DNA of 64,000 nt from Actinomadura xylanilytica (lineage in GTDB: Bacteria; Actinomycetota; Actinomycetes; Streptosporangiales; Streptosporangiaceae): contig NZ_JASNWE010000005.1 in assembly GCF_030283145.1 (NCBI RefSeq), positions 372,001 to 436,000 on the forward strand, read 5' to 3'. Of the stretch, positions 33,640-42,558 are shown piece after piece. Numbering within the stretch: position 1 is the first letter of the stretch; each line of letters begins with the position of its first letter. Position numbers and translations under genes: made by a program. A model generated the notes under the pieces. The model worked only from the letters and a program-made list of their open reading frames with translations, was not told the origin of the DNA and did no database searches.

Positions 33640-34683
33640 ATGAAGACCGATGCCGTCCCCCTCAACGAGATCGACCAAGGCCTGGTGCACGCCCTGCAGA
33701 TCGACGGGCGCGCCTCGCACCGCCTCATCGGACGGGCCCTCGGCGTCTCCGAGAACACCGTCGCCCGCCGCTACCGCCGCCTGCGCACCGCCGGAATCCT
33801 GCGGGTCGTCGGCACGCTCAACGGCGCCCGGCTCGGCTACAACGCCTGGACCATCCGGGTGCAGTGCACACCGGACGCGGCGGACGCCATCGCCAGGGCG
33901 CTCGCCGCCCGCACCGACACGTCGTACGTCCACCTCCTCTCCGGCGGAACCGAGATCTCCTGTAGCACCCAGACCCCCACCAGCGACGAGAGCGACGCCC
34001 TGCTCCTGCACAAGCTGCCCCGGACCACCCGCGTCACCGCCGTCTCCGCCCACCTCCTGCTCGGCCACTACGCGCTGCCCAACAACTGGGCGGGACCGGC
34101 GCGCCTCACCCCCGAGCAGGTCGCCCTGCTCGCCCCGCCGCCCGCCGACGGCTCCGACGTCTCCCTCAGCCCGGCGGACCGCCCCCTCTTCGACCTGCTG
34201 TCCCGGGACGGCCGGACGAGCCACACCGAGCTCGCCGCCGCGACCGGATGGTCGGAGTCCACCGTGCGGCGCCGCCTGAGCTCCCTGCGCCGGGCCGGGG
34301 CGCTCACCTTCCTGGTCGACGTCCCGCCCGCCGCGCTCGGCTACCGCACCGAAGCGCGCCTCTGGATGTCGGTGCGCCCGTCACAGCTCACCGCGGTGGC
34401 GGCGGCGATGGCCGATCACCCCGAGGTCTCCCTGGTGGCGCTGACCACCGGACCCACCAACCTGCTCGCCGCCGTCAACTGCCGTGACCCGCTCGACCTC
34501 TCCCGCTATCTGACCGAGCGGATCGCGTCCCTGGACGCGATCCGCAGCATCGAGACGGCTCCGGTCATCCGCACCGTCAAACGCGCCGGTGCCCTGCTCC
34601 CCCTGCATCCCCACCATCTCCAGGCCGCCGCCCCCCTGATGCGCACCACGATCACCGGCGAACCACGGGAGCAACGCACATAA
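33640..34683 (+). CDS. Lrp/AsnC-family regulator, duplicated
   Basis: The 347-aa protein contains two tandem Lrp/AsnC units. Each has a HTH (first LIGRALGVSENTVARRYRRL; second AAATGWSESTVRRRLSSLR) followed by a ligand-binding alpha/beta domain (residues ~60-140 and ~225-310). Duplicated AsnC proteins of this length are common in streptomycetes and relatives. Typical Lrp proteins are about 150-160 aa. It faces away from a DHA2 exporter gene that it may control. Confidence 0.87.
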   Translation: MKTDAVPLNEIDQGLVHALQIDGRASHRLIGRALGVSENTVARRYRRLRTAGILRVVGTLNGARLGYNAWTIRVQCTPDAADAIARALAARTDTSYVHLLSGGTEISCSTQTPTSDESDALLLHKLPRTTRVTAVSAHLLLGHYALPNNWAGPARLTPEQVALLAPPPADGSDVSLSPADRPLFDLLSRDGRTSHTELAAATGWSESTVRRRLSSLRRAGALTFLVDVPPAALGYRTEARLWMSVRPSQLTAVAAAMADHPEVSLVALTTGPTNLLAAVNCRDPLDLSRYLTERIASLDAIRSIETAPVIRTVKRAGALLPLHPHHLQAAAPLMRTTITGEPREQRT

Positions 34684-34724
34684 TCCTTTGCCCGCCGAAC
34701 CGACGGCTCCCTAGGATCGCGCGC

Positions 34725-35729
34725 ATGAGGCGCACGATCATCATCGGCGACATCCACGGCTGCTTCGACGAGCTGCTCGAACTGCTCGAGGACGTCGACA
34801 TCCGACCGGACGACCTGCTGGTCAGCGTCGGTGACCTGGTCGACCGCGGCCCAGCGCCCGGTGACGTGGTCGGGCTCTTCCGCGAGCGCCCGAACTCGGT
34901 CGTGGTCATGGGCAACCATGAGCGGAAGCACGTACGCGGGATCTTCTCCTACGCACAGGAGATCACGCGCCTGCAGCTTGGCGACCACTACGCCGAAACG
35001 GTCGACTGGATGCGGACGCTGCCGTACTACTTCGAGGACGAGCACGTCCGTGTCGTCCACGCCGCGATGCTGTCCGGAATTCCGCTGTCCGACCAGAAGG
35101 AGGAAATCCTCTGTGGCTCGACGAGAGGGGAACGGGAGCTCACGGCGCTGTTCCCGGACGGCTACTGGCACGACCACTACACCGATGCCAAGCCGGTGGT
35201 GTTCGGCCATCACGTGACCGGCCGGGAACCGATGATCCGCGACGGCAGGATCTTCGGCCTCGACACCGGTGCCTGCCATGGCTGGAACCTGACCGCAGTG
35301 TGCCTCCCGGGATTCACGGTCCACTCGGTCCAGGCACGCGCCGACCACTGGTCGACCACCAAGCGCCAGTGGCAGTTGCCCGTCCTGAAGACCAGGACAT
35401 GGCCTGACTCCACCTGGGGCGAGTTGGCTCAGGCGACAGAGCGGTTCTCCTCGGCACATGACGCCGCCGTGCTGAAGTGGCTGGAGGCACTCCGAGAATG
35501 GGCCGCCGATCTCCAGTCGGCCTTCCCCGCCCTGGCCGCCGCAGCGCATCGAGTAGCCGACGAGCTCACCACGGACGAACTGCGCCGGCATCCCGCAGCG
35601 AGGACTCTCTTCCAAGCCCGTAACGGCCGCCTCGACCAGATCAGCCTGGCCAAGCAGTGCTCAACACCCCGCAGAACCATCGACCTGGCGGCCGCCTTGG
35701 GGCTGGTACTGGACGAGCCGCCCGGCTGA
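34725..35729 (+). CDS. Calcineurin-like metallophosphoesterase
   Basis: The product is 334 aa. The PPP/ApaH-type dimetal motifs are all present near the N-terminus: GDIHG (residues 8-12), GDLVDRG (~37-43) and GNHE (~63-66), plus a later VVFGHHVTGRE histidine motif. This resembles the serine/threonine phosphatase, diadenosine tetraphosphatase and PnkP phosphatase-like group. The C-terminal ~120 residues, rich in charged helices, are not recognised and lie outside the phosphatase core. Its start is 41 bp after the Lrp gene. The substrate is unknown. Confidence 0.83.
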   Translation: MRRTIIIGDIHGCFDELLELLEDVDIRPDDLLVSVGDLVDRGPAPGDVVGLFRERPNSVVVMGNHERKHVRGIFSYAQEITRLQLGDHYAETVDWMRTLPYYFEDEHVRVVHAAMLSGIPLSDQKEEILCGSTRGERELTALFPDGYWHDHYTDAKPVVFGHHVTGREPMIRDGRIFGLDTGACHGWNLTAVCLPGFTVHSVQARADHWSTTKRQWQLPVLKTRTWPDSTWGELAQATERFSSAHDAAVLKWLEALREWAADLQSAFPALAAAAHRVADELTTDELRRHPAARTLFQARNGRLDQISLAKQCSTPRRTIDLAAALGLVLDEPPG

Positions 35730-35825
35730 ACCGTCGGGGCGACGGATACAGACCAGCTCGGCGCCACCGGTGTCGCGTCTCGTCCGTGCCGTCCTGGCGC
35801 CGAGCCCGTCGTACGGGCTGCGTCA

Positions 35826-37205
35826 TCAACCGCGCGGGAGCTTGAGGGCCGCGGCCGTGGTGACTACCAGCATCACGGCCGCGACGCACAAGGCGACCCG
35901 CAGACCCACCATGAACTCACCCCGGTCCGCGACCAAGGCTCCGACGACGGCCACGGCGAGCGCGCCGCCCGTCTGCCGGAAGGAGTTCAGGATCCCGGCG
36001 GCCGTGCCGGCCCGGTCCGCGGCGATGTCGTTCAGCAGGACGGCGGTCAGGGAGGGCACGGCGAGACCCAGGCCGAGGCCGGCCGGGACGAGCATCGCCG
36101 CGATCACCGGCCTGCCGGTCCCCTCGTCCATCCAGAGCAGGCCGAACATCGCCAGCGCGAAGATCGCTTGTCCCGCGGCGATCGGCATCCGCGGCCCGAA
36201 GCGTGCCGCAGCCCTGGCCGAGACCAGATTGGCTCCGGCGATCACGGCCATCATCGGCAGGAACATCACCCCCGCGGCCATGACGGACAGGTGTAGAACG
36301 TCCTGCAAGAACAGGCTCAGCACGAACACCAGCCCGTAGAACGCGGCATTGACGCCGAAGCCGATCACGACTGAAACCGTCACCGTGCGCGAACGGAAGA
36401 GGCCGAGCGGGACCATCGGCGCGGCGGTACGCGCCTCGATCATGACGAACGCGACCGCCGCCACCGCGGCGAGCCCCAGACAGCCCGGCACCAGGGGCTC
36501 GCCGAAGCCGTACTCCCCTCCGCCGATCACCCCGAAGGTGAGGGCCGCGAGCGCGACGATCGCCGTGAGCTGGCCGTACGGATCGAGTGGCGCGGCCCGG
36601 CGCGGCGAACGCTCCACGCGGGTCAGCACCGCGAGGACGGCGAGGCCGACGGGCAGGTTGACGACGAAGATCGCCCGCCAGCTCAGGGTGCTGGACAGCA
36701 CCCCGCCGGCCACCGGGCCGGCGGCGACCGCGACGGCTCCGGCCACGGTCCACAGCGCGATGGCCCGGGCCCGTTCGGCCGCGTCCGGGAAGGCCTGCCG
36801 GACGAGGGCCAGCGAGGAGGGCAGCATGATCGCCGCCGCGCTCCCCTGGAGCAGGCGGGCGGCGATCAGCTCGTCCAGCCCCGGCGCCAGTCCGCAGGCC
36901 GCCGAGGCGACCGTGAAGACCGCGACGCCGGCGCCGAACGCGCGGCTCGCCCCGATGCGGTCGGAGAGCGTGCCCGCGGAGATCAGGAGTGCGGCGAACA
37001 TCAGCGTGTAGGCGTCCACGATCCATTGCAGTCCCGCCGTGCCGCCACCGAGCGCCCGCCCGATCCCGGGCAGCGCCACGGTCACCGCCATGGCATCGAG
37101 GTTGAGCAGGAAGATGCCCATGAACGTGGTCGCCAGGATCAGCTTCGGTGCGGCCGTGCGTTGCCGGGCGTCCTGTGACGCGCGGGCAGGTGCGGGGGTG
37201 GTCAT
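35826..37205 (-). CDS. MFS drug transporter (DHA2 type)
   Basis: This 459-aa transporter of the 14-TM DHA2 family has FMGIFLLNLDAMAVTVALP in helix 1, QWIVDAYTLMFAALLISAG, motif A GTLSDRIGASRAFG, and motif C GPVAGGVLSSTLSWRAIFVV. Start ATG at 37205 is chosen because upstream residues in the same frame lack a membrane-protein pattern. It diverges from an XRE regulator at 37330, giving a probable regulator-exporter pair. The exported compound is unknown. Confidence 0.88.
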   Translation of the reverse strand: MTTPAPARASQDARQRTAAPKLILATTFMGIFLLNLDAMAVTVALPGIGRALGGGTAGLQWIVDAYTLMFAALLISAGTLSDRIGASRAFGAGVAVFTVASAACGLAPGLDELIAARLLQGSAAAIMLPSSLALVRQAFPDAAERARAIALWTVAGAVAVAAGPVAGGVLSSTLSWRAIFVVNLPVGLAVLAVLTRVERSPRRAAPLDPYGQLTAIVALAALTFGVIGGGEYGFGEPLVPGCLGLAAVAAVAFVMIEARTAAPMVPLGLFRSRTVTVSVVIGFGVNAAFYGLVFVLSLFLQDVLHLSVMAAGVMFLPMMAVIAGANLVSARAAARFGPRMPIAAGQAIFALAMFGLLWMDEGTGRPVIAAMLVPAGLGLGLAVPSLTAVLLNDIAADRAGTAAGILNSFRQTGGALAVAVVGALVADRGEFMVGLRVALCVAAVMLVVTTAAALKLPRG

Positions 37206-37329
37206 CCGTCCAGCCTGGTGAGGCTCGCGGGGGCGGGGCAGACCGCGATCTTCCGGGGTGCGCCACCAGGGGTGTGACAGGGCCAGGCTCCGGGCCGGAC
37301 CCGTGACCACACGCTGGCAGAATGACGAA

Positions 37330-38238
37330 GTGACCGAGTTCGGGAAGTTTCTGTTGGCTCGCCGTGGCGGCCTCCGCCCGGCGGACGTCGGGCTGCCCGC
37401 CGGAACCGGCACGCGCCGTACGCCGGGCCTGCGCCGGGAGGAGGTGGCGGCGCTGGCCGGTGTGAGCATCGACTACTACGTACGGCTGGAACGCGGCAAG
37501 GAGACCCGTCCGAGCCCCTCCGTGGTCGAGGCGCTGGCCGACGCACTCCGCCTCGACGGGGAGGAACGCGGCTTCCTGCGCGAGTTGGCGGCGCGGGCGG
37601 CGCAGCGTGCGCCCGGTCCCCGTCCCGTGCCGTCACGGCGGGTCCGTCCGACCGTCAGGCGGCTTCTGGAGACGCTCCGGCCCAACCCGGCCTACGTCGT
37701 GAGCCGCACCAACGACCTGCTGGCGGCCAATCCCGCCGGGCTGCGGCTGCTCCACGGCATCGCCGACTGGCCTGAGCGGCAGCGGAACACCATCCGGTAC
37801 GTCTTCCTGCACCCGGCGGCCCGCGAGCTGTGGACGAACTGGGAGCAGAAGGCGGAGGGCTGCGTCGCCCAGTTGCGGGCGATCGCTGGCACCGATCCGG
37901 ACGCCCCGGAGCTCGCTTCGCTCGTGGGCGAGCTGATCGTCAAGAGCCCCGACTTCAGCCGGCTCTGGGAGCGGTACGAGGTGCGCACGATCGGCGACGG
38001 CGAGAAGACCCTCCGGCACCCGGAGGTCGGCACGATGACGCTCTCGCACGAGGGACTGTCCCTGAACCGCGCGCAAGGCCAGCGCCTCATCGTCTACATG
38101 GCGCCGCCCGGCAGCCCGGACCACGACGCGATGATGCTCCTCGACCTCGCCGCCTCCGGTTCGTCCGGCGGTTCCGGTGAGACGGCGCCCGTTCCCCCCT
38201 CCCGGGGATGCCGTCAAGGATCGACGCGGCAGGGGTGA
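37330..38238 (+). CDS. XRE-family regulator with MmyB-like ligand-binding domain
   Basis: The 302-aa protein has an N-terminal HTH (LRREEVAALAGVSIDYYVRL, residues ~38-57, with ERGKETRPSPSVVEALADAL following). The C-terminal MmyB-like PAS-related domain includes NPAYVVSRTNDLLAANPAGL, WTNWEQKAEGCVAQLRAIA and the terminal IVYMAPPGSPDHDAMMLL. GTG at 37330 starts the conserved region; an overlapping ATG at 37322 is in another frame. It diverges from a DHA2 exporter, its likely target. MmyB-domain regulators can sense fatty acids or antibiotics. Confidence 0.88.
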   Translation: MTEFGKFLLARRGGLRPADVGLPAGTGTRRTPGLRREEVAALAGVSIDYYVRLERGKETRPSPSVVEALADALRLDGEERGFLRELAARAAQRAPGPRPVPSRRVRPTVRRLLETLRPNPAYVVSRTNDLLAANPAGLRLLHGIADWPERQRNTIRYVFLHPAARELWTNWEQKAEGCVAQLRAIAGTDPDAPELASLVGELIVKSPDFSRLWERYEVRTIGDGEKTLRHPEVGTMTLSHEGLSLNRAQGQRLIVYMAPPGSPDHDAMMLLDLAASGSSGGSGETAPVPPSRGCRQGSTRQG

Positions 38239-38304
38239 AGCAGGCGTGGTGCTGCTCAGCGGTGGCGGCGGGCAGGGGCGCGTTCGGTCGGGGGGACGAT
38301 GCGT

Positions 38305-38532
38305 TCAGTCGTCGTCGCTCAGGCCCAGGAGGTCGCCGGGCCGGCACTCCAGGGCCTCGCAGACGGCGGTGAGGGTGGAGAAGCGGATGGCCTTGGCCCG
38401 GCCGTTCTTGAGGATCGACAGGTTCACCACCGTCACGCCGACCCGTTAGGCCAGCTCGGTGAGCGTCATGTCGCGCTCGGCCAGCAGGCGGGCCAGATGG
38501 ACCTGGACGCGGTGGGCGTCCTCTGGTGGCAT
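38305..38532 (-). pseudogene. XRE (YozG-type) regulator interrupted by an in-frame stop
   Basis: Read on the minus strand from ATG at 38532, codons 1-28 encode the start of a small Cro/C1 HTH protein (LARLLAERDMTLTELA). Codon 29 is TAA (plus-strand bases 38446-38448), where family members have an Asp or Asn. The same frame then resumes with RVGVTVVNLSILKNGRAKAI and FSTLTAVCEALECRPGDLL, ending at 38305 after an Asp-rich tail. Apart from the stop the 75-residue protein is complete, so this is a recent nonsense mutation or a sequencing error. Its start overlaps the stop of the DUF2975 remnant, the usual operon partner. Confidence 0.75.
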
Positions 38533-39079
38533 CAGACCAGCCCCTCGGTGTCCTCACGCAGCCGGGTGCCGAGCCAGAACGCCTCGGCCAGAGCCACGAC
38601 GAGGAAGAAGGCCACCACGGGCAGGAGTGAGATCTCCAATGAGGTCAGGACCCGGCCCTCAGGGGCGTCCCGGTGACGAGCAGGGTGCCGGTGATGGCTT
38701 CCGGCCAGTTGCCGAGCACGCCGCCCAAGAGGACCAGTAAGGCGATCCCGTAGAGGCGGCGCAGGTTGCCGGGCGCGAACGGATCACCCTTGCGCAGCGT
38801 GCGGGTGAGCAGGAACAGCCACGAAGGCGATGCCGAGCAGGCCCTCCAGTGCCGCGCCGTCCGCACGGCTCCAGCGGCTGAGGTGGGTGATCGATGGAGG
38901 CAGTCGCTCGTCGATATACGATATGCCGTCGAGTTCCTCCAGGACGGCGTCGCCCGGCCGCCGTCAGAGTTTCTGGAGCACCGGGCCCGCCCTGAGGCTC
39001 ACCGCCCGTTCGCGGAGCCACCGGAGTAGCTGAGCGAGCAGGGCGAGGTCGTCGCCGTGGAGGACCTGGCGTGCGGACA
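38532..39079 (-). pseudogene. DUF2975 membrane protein, frameshifted remnant
   Basis: Pieces of a DUF2975 protein are spread over three frames on the minus strand. A MSARQVLHGDDLALL start lies near 39079. A middle segment LFLLTRTLRKGDPFAPGNLR with GIALLVLLGGVLG ends prematurely at 38645. The C-terminus (VLTSLEISLLPVVAFFLVVA; GTRLREDTEGLV) ends at the stop overlapping the XRE start. At least one frameshift lies near 38670-38690 and another near 38830. DUF2975 with a YozG-type XRE gene is a common two-gene unit; here both members are broken, so the unit is dead. Confidence 0.65.
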
Positions 39080-39091
39080 TGGCCCGCCCGG

Positions 39092-39448
39092 TCAGTCGTG
39101 GGGCGGGAGGTCGCCGAGCCGGTGGTCGGCGGACCGGAGAGCCTCGTCGACCAGGCGCTTGACGTGCCCGTGCGGCAGTGCGTAGATCACCCGGCGGCCC
39201 TCCTTGCGGGTGGTGACCAGCCCGGCCAGCCGGAGCCGGGCCAGGTGCTGGCTGACCGACGGACGGGCCACCGCGCACGCCTCGGTCAGGGTGCCCACGT
39301 CGGCCTCGCCCTCGGCGAGGCGCTCCAGCAGGATCAGCCGGGTGCGGTCGGCCAGCAGCCCCAGCACCTGCGCGGCCACCGCGTGGCGATCGCCTCCGTC
39401 TCGCTGTTGCGGGTCCTGCGCACCTGATAGGTGCATGCGTGCACTCAT
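39092..39448 (-). CDS. ArsR/SmtB-family metal-responsive repressor
   Basis: This 118-aa winged-helix regulator has AQVLGLLADRTRLILLERLA, the recognition helix ACAVARPSVSQHLARLRLAG and wing KEGRRVIYALPHGH. A His/Asp-rich C-terminal helix (HVKRLVDEALRSADHRLGD) resembles the alpha-5 metal site of CzrA/NmtR-type sensors. The start at 39448 is favoured because a CATTAT box lies six bases upstream, which would give a leaderless mRNA. It diverges from a cation-diffusion-facilitator gene, so it is very probably a zinc/cobalt/nickel-type efflux repressor. Confidence 0.85.
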   Translation of the reverse strand: MSARMHLSGAQDPQQRDGGDRHAVAAQVLGLLADRTRLILLERLAEGEADVGTLTEACAVARPSVSQHLARLRLAGLVTTRKEGRRVIYALPHGHVKRLVDEALRSADHRLGDLPPHD

Positions 39449-39459
39449 ATGCACATAAT
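39431..39459. promoter_or_regulatory. Overlapping divergent promoters and GTGCA repeats between ArsR and CDF genes
   Basis: CATAAT (39454-39459) reads as a -10 box for the plus-strand transporter, while its neighbourhood on the other strand gives CATTAT for the repressor. Around it are GTGCA at 39431 and 39439 and TGCAC at 39450, forming inverted repeats GTGCA-N14-TGCAC and GTGCA-N6-TGCAC. This is a compact operator where one bound repressor would block both genes. Confidence 0.4.
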
Positions 39460-39528
39460 GGACGGGTGGGCGGACGGTGTCCAGCCGGTCCGCCGCGCCG
39501 ACCTCCGATCCGGGAAGCGTGAGCCGAC

Positions 39529-40614
39529 GTGAGCGACCAGAGCACATCCCGCGAGCCGCACCACCACGACCGCCGGCCCGGCGGCCACCGTCACGACGGC
39601 CACGAGCACGGTCCGGGACGGTGGTCGCGCTTCGGGCACCAGGTGGCGCACCTGGCCAGGCCGCACGGCCACGAGGCCGCCGACAAGGTCGACCCGGCGA
39701 TGGAGACCTCCGCCGAAGGCATGCGCACCTTGTGGATCTCGCTCGGTGTGCTGGCGGTCACCGCCGTCCTCCAGGCCGGCGTGGTGGTGCTGTCCGGTTC
39801 GGTGGCACTGCTGGGCGACACCGTCCACAACGCGGCCGACGCGCTGACCGCGCTTCCGCTCGGCGTCGCGTTCGTCCTCGGACGGCGGGCGGCGACCCGC
39901 CGGTTCACCTACGGCTTCGGCCGCGCGGAGGACCTGGCCGGCATCGTCATCGTGCTCACCATCGCCGCCTCCTCCGCACTGGCGGCCTGGACGGCGGTCG
40001 ACCGGCTGCTGAATCCCCGGACGATCGGCTACCTGCCCGCGGTCGCCGCCGCGGCGGTGATCGGGTTCATCGGCAACGAGTGGGTGGCCCGCTACCGCAT
40101 CGCCACCGGCAGGCGGATCGGATCGGCGGCCCTGGTCGCGGACGGGCTGCACGCCCGCACCGACGGCTTCACCTCCCTGGCCGTCCTGCTCGGCGCGGGC
40201 GGGGCCGCGCTCGGCTGGCCGCTGGCCGACCCGATCGTCGGCCTGCTGATCACCATCGCGATCCTGGCCGTCCTCAAGGACGCGGTCCGCGAGGTCTTCC
40301 GGCGCCTGATGGACGCCGTCGATCCCGCCCTGATCGACCGCGCCGAGCACGTCTTGCGCGCGGTCGACGGGGTCGTCGAGGTCGGCGAGCTGCGGATGCG
40401 CTGGATCGGCCACCGGCTGCGAGCCGAGATCGCCATCGTCGTGGCCGGCGACCTCAGCGTCCGCGACGCGCACCGGATCGCCGTCGAGGCCGAGCACGCC
40501 CTCCTGCACGCCGTTCCCCGGCTGGCCGCCGCCCTGGTCCACGCCGATCCGGCCACCCGTCACGGCGACACCGACCCGCACGCTCCGCTGGCCCGTCACC
40601 GCGCCCCCGCCTGA
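39529..40614 (+). CDS. Cation diffusion facilitator (CDF) metal efflux transporter
   Basis: The 361-aa protein opens with a His-rich cytosolic segment (EPHHHDRRPGGHRHDGHEHG), typical for metal handling. The CDF membrane domain has six helices. The transport site appears as ALLGDTVHNAADALTALPLG (Asp/His/Asn-Asp pairs) and later ADGLHARTDGFTSLAVLLG. The C-terminal metallochaperone-like domain follows (VEVGELRMRWIGHRLRAEI; HALLHAVPRLAAALVH). Zinc, cobalt or cadmium export is expected. Control by the divergent ArsR/SmtB gene is likely. Confidence 0.93.
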   Translation: MSDQSTSREPHHHDRRPGGHRHDGHEHGPGRWSRFGHQVAHLARPHGHEAADKVDPAMETSAEGMRTLWISLGVLAVTAVLQAGVVVLSGSVALLGDTVHNAADALTALPLGVAFVLGRRAATRRFTYGFGRAEDLAGIVIVLTIAASSALAAWTAVDRLLNPRTIGYLPAVAAAAVIGFIGNEWVARYRIATGRRIGSAALVADGLHARTDGFTSLAVLLGAGGAALGWPLADPIVGLLITIAILAVLKDAVREVFRRLMDAVDPALIDRAEHVLRAVDGVVEVGELRMRWIGHRLRAEIAIVVAGDLSVRDAHRIAVEAEHALLHAVPRLAAALVHADPATRHGDTDPHAPLARHRAPA

Positions 40615-40765
40615 GGGTCCGCGTCCGCAGCGACCCAGCGGTCAGGACGACGAGGCCGTCAAGGGCGATCGGGCCGCGGCGGGGGACCGTGTCAGTACCG
40701 GGAGCCGACGGGAACCGGCAGGGCGTCCGGTTCCCACCGGGAAGGCAACGGTAGGCCACAGGGGG

Positions 40766-41590
40766 CTAAGGCCGGCGGCCGCGTTGGCGGGCGGCCTCGT
40801 ACAGCGTGATCGTGGCGGCGCTGGCGGCGTTGAGTGAGCTGGCCGCGCCGCCGATCGGGATCCGCGCCATCGTGTCGCAGCCCTGCCGCCAGCCCGCGCT
40901 CAGCCCGGCGGTCTCGTTGCCGATCACCAGCAGCACGGGCCCCGTCAGGTCCACCTCGGCGATGTCGGCAGTGCCGTTCTCGTCGGTGCCGACCACGGTG
41001 AGCGGACGTCCGGCCGCCCGCTCCCGCTGCGCCCAGTCCAGCACCTCGCGGTGGGAGCGGACGCGGACGACCGGGACCGCCAGCAGCGACCCGGTGGAGG
41101 CGCGCACCGCCTTGGGATCGTAGGGGTCGGCGGCGTGCCCGGTGACGATCAGCCCGGCGCCGCCGAACGCGTCCAGCGAACGCACCATCGTGCCGATGTT
41201 GCCGGGCCCGGCCGGCCGGTCGAACACCACTCCCAGGAACGACGGCCCCACCGCGATCCGCGACAGGTCATCGTCCGGCAGCGCCACCACCGCCACCAGC
41301 TCGGGAACCTCCTGCTCCTTGCCGCTCAGCTCCCGCAGCAGCTCGGGCGCCATCGCCACCCGCTCGGCCCCGGCCCGCTCCAGCATCTCGGCCGCCCACC
41401 GCGACAGCGGCCGCTCGGCATCGTAGATCAGCACCCGCACCGGCCAGCCGCGCTCCACCGCCAGGCTGATCGGCCGAACCCCCTGGACCAGGAACTCTCC
41501 CGCCCGCTGCCGCTTGTTCCGGTTCCGCAGCAGTGCCTCCCACTGCTGGAACCGCGCGTTGGGCCGCGAAACCCGCAGCACATCCCCCAC
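40766..41590 (-). CDS. TrmH/SpoU-family RNA 2'-O-methyltransferase
   Basis: This 274-aa SPOUT methyltransferase has an N-terminal substrate-binding domain (LLRNRNKRQRAGEFLVQGVR). The three knot motifs are FDRPAGPGNIGTMVRSLDAF, VLLVIGNETAGLS and ARIPIGGAASSLNAASAATI, giving the Asn/Arg, Gly/Asn/Glu and Ser/Leu/Asn residues of SpoU enzymes. It probably methylates rRNA or tRNA. In actinomycetes some members confer resistance to ribosome inhibitors, but nothing here points to that. Confidence 0.9.
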   Translation of the reverse strand: MGDVLRVSRPNARFQQWEALLRNRNKRQRAGEFLVQGVRPISLAVERGWPVRVLIYDAERPLSRWAAEMLERAGAERVAMAPELLRELSGKEQEVPELVAVVALPDDDLSRIAVGPSFLGVVFDRPAGPGNIGTMVRSLDAFGGAGLIVTGHAADPYDPKAVRASTGSLLAVPVVRVRSHREVLDWAQRERAAGRPLTVVGTDENGTADIAEVDLTGPVLLVIGNETAGLSAGWRQGCDTMARIPIGGAASSLNAASAATITLYEAARQRGRRP

Positions 41591-41740
41591 CAGACGCTCC
41601 AGTCCTCGCGTTCCCGCCAGCGAACACGCCAGTCTCCCATATAACGATCTAGGGCAGAGTCTCGAACCGCTCCGCGCCGGGCCCCACCAGCAACGACACC
41701 CGGCCCGGGGGTATCGGGCGGTCGCTGGTGCGGTGATCGC

Positions 41741-42160
41741 TCACGGGATCCGGGTGAAGGTCATGTCCATCCAGCCAGTCCAGTCCGAACCGTTCTCGGT
41801 GCGTTCCCATCTGGCCGCCATGGTGGAGTCGGTGACGGTGAGCGTCGCGCGCTCGGTTGCGCCCGTGAACGTCCAAACGTCGTCGTCCACGGTGGCGTGC
41901 ATGGTGCCGAACGCGCCCCGACTGTCGAACGAGCGCATGGGCCACGTCCCGGTCGCCGGGTCGTAGGGGCCGATCATCTCGATGACCTCGAGCTCTTCAT
42001 CGCCCACGCGCACTTCGGCGCGGTGGATCAGAAAGGCTCCGCCGGCCATCCACGCGTAGCTGTCGGTTCCGGCGATCTCGACGGCCGGGCCGGACACCGT
42101 CCGGCCCGCCGTGCGCCAGCGGCCCACGAGGGGTTCCAGTCGCGCGTTCTCGGGTGTCAT
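41741..42160 (-). CDS. DUF1579-like small protein
   Basis: The 139-aa lipocalin-like beta-rich protein starts with LEPLVGRWRTAGRT and continues YAWMAGGAFLIHRAEVRVGD, YDPATGTWPMRSFDSRGAFG and a final GWMDMTFTRIP. This matches the DUF1579/heme-free lipocalin group of small unknown proteins. It diverges from an ArsR-SRPBCC operon, with ArsR-type dyads in the 86-bp gap, so the three genes are probably co-regulated. No enzymatic function is known. Confidence 0.72.
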   Translation of the reverse strand: MTPENARLEPLVGRWRTAGRTVSGPAVEIAGTDSYAWMAGGAFLIHRAEVRVGDEELEVIEMIGPYDPATGTWPMRSFDSRGAFGTMHATVDDDVWTFTGATERATLTVTDSTMAARWERTENGSDWTGWMDMTFTRIP

Positions 42161-42184
42161 GGTCCACTTCTCTCTGCCAACTTG

Positions 42185-42231
42185 TGTAAGATGTTGCTTA
42201 AATACTTACATGTTGCCTTCGGTCAGGCAAC
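42185..42231. promoter_or_regulatory. Two dyads in the ArsR-SRPBCC control region
   Basis: TGTAAG (42185-42190) pairs with CTTACA (42205-42210) across 14 bases. A second perfect dyad, GTTGCCT-N6-AGGCAAC, spans 42212-42231. Both lie in an AT-rich stretch between the divergent DUF1579 and ArsR genes and just before the ArsR ribosome site, a suitable position for autorepression. Confidence 0.45.
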
Positions 42232-42246
42232 CGAGGAGGCTCAGCG

Positions 42247-42558
42247 GTGGACGAGGTGTTGCGGGCGGTCGCCGACCCGACCCGCCGCGCGATCCTGATG
42301 CTGGTCCGCGACGGGGAGGTGCCGGCGGGCGAGATCGCCGCGCACTGCCCCGGCATCAGCCGCCCGGCCGTCTCCCAGCACCTGCGGATCCTGGTCACGG
42401 CCGGCCTCCTGGACGTCCGGCGCGCGGGCAACCGCCGCCTCTACCGGCTGAAGACGGCGGGCCTCGTCGAGGCGGCGGCGTTCTTCGACACGTTGTGGTC
42501 CGGTCCGCTCGCGCGCCTGAAGCGCGCGGCCGAACAGGAAGAGGGGGGACCATCGTGA
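42247..42558 (+). CDS. ArsR-family transcriptional regulator
   Basis: The 103-aa winged-helix protein begins VDEVLRAVADPTRRAILMLV and has the recognition helix GISRPAVSQHLRILVTAGLL and wing RRAGNRRLYRL. No obvious metal-binding Cys pair is present. This subgroup is usually found with an AHSA1/SRPBCC gene, and here the SRPBCC GTG overlaps its TGA. GTG start with GAGGAGG eight bases upstream. The likely signal is an organic molecule rather than a metal, by analogy. Confidence 0.9.
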   Translation: MDEVLRAVADPTRRAILMLVRDGEVPAGEIAAHCPGISRPAVSQHLRILVTAGLLDVRRAGNRRLYRLKTAGLVEAAAFFDTLWSGPLARLKRAAEQEEGGPS

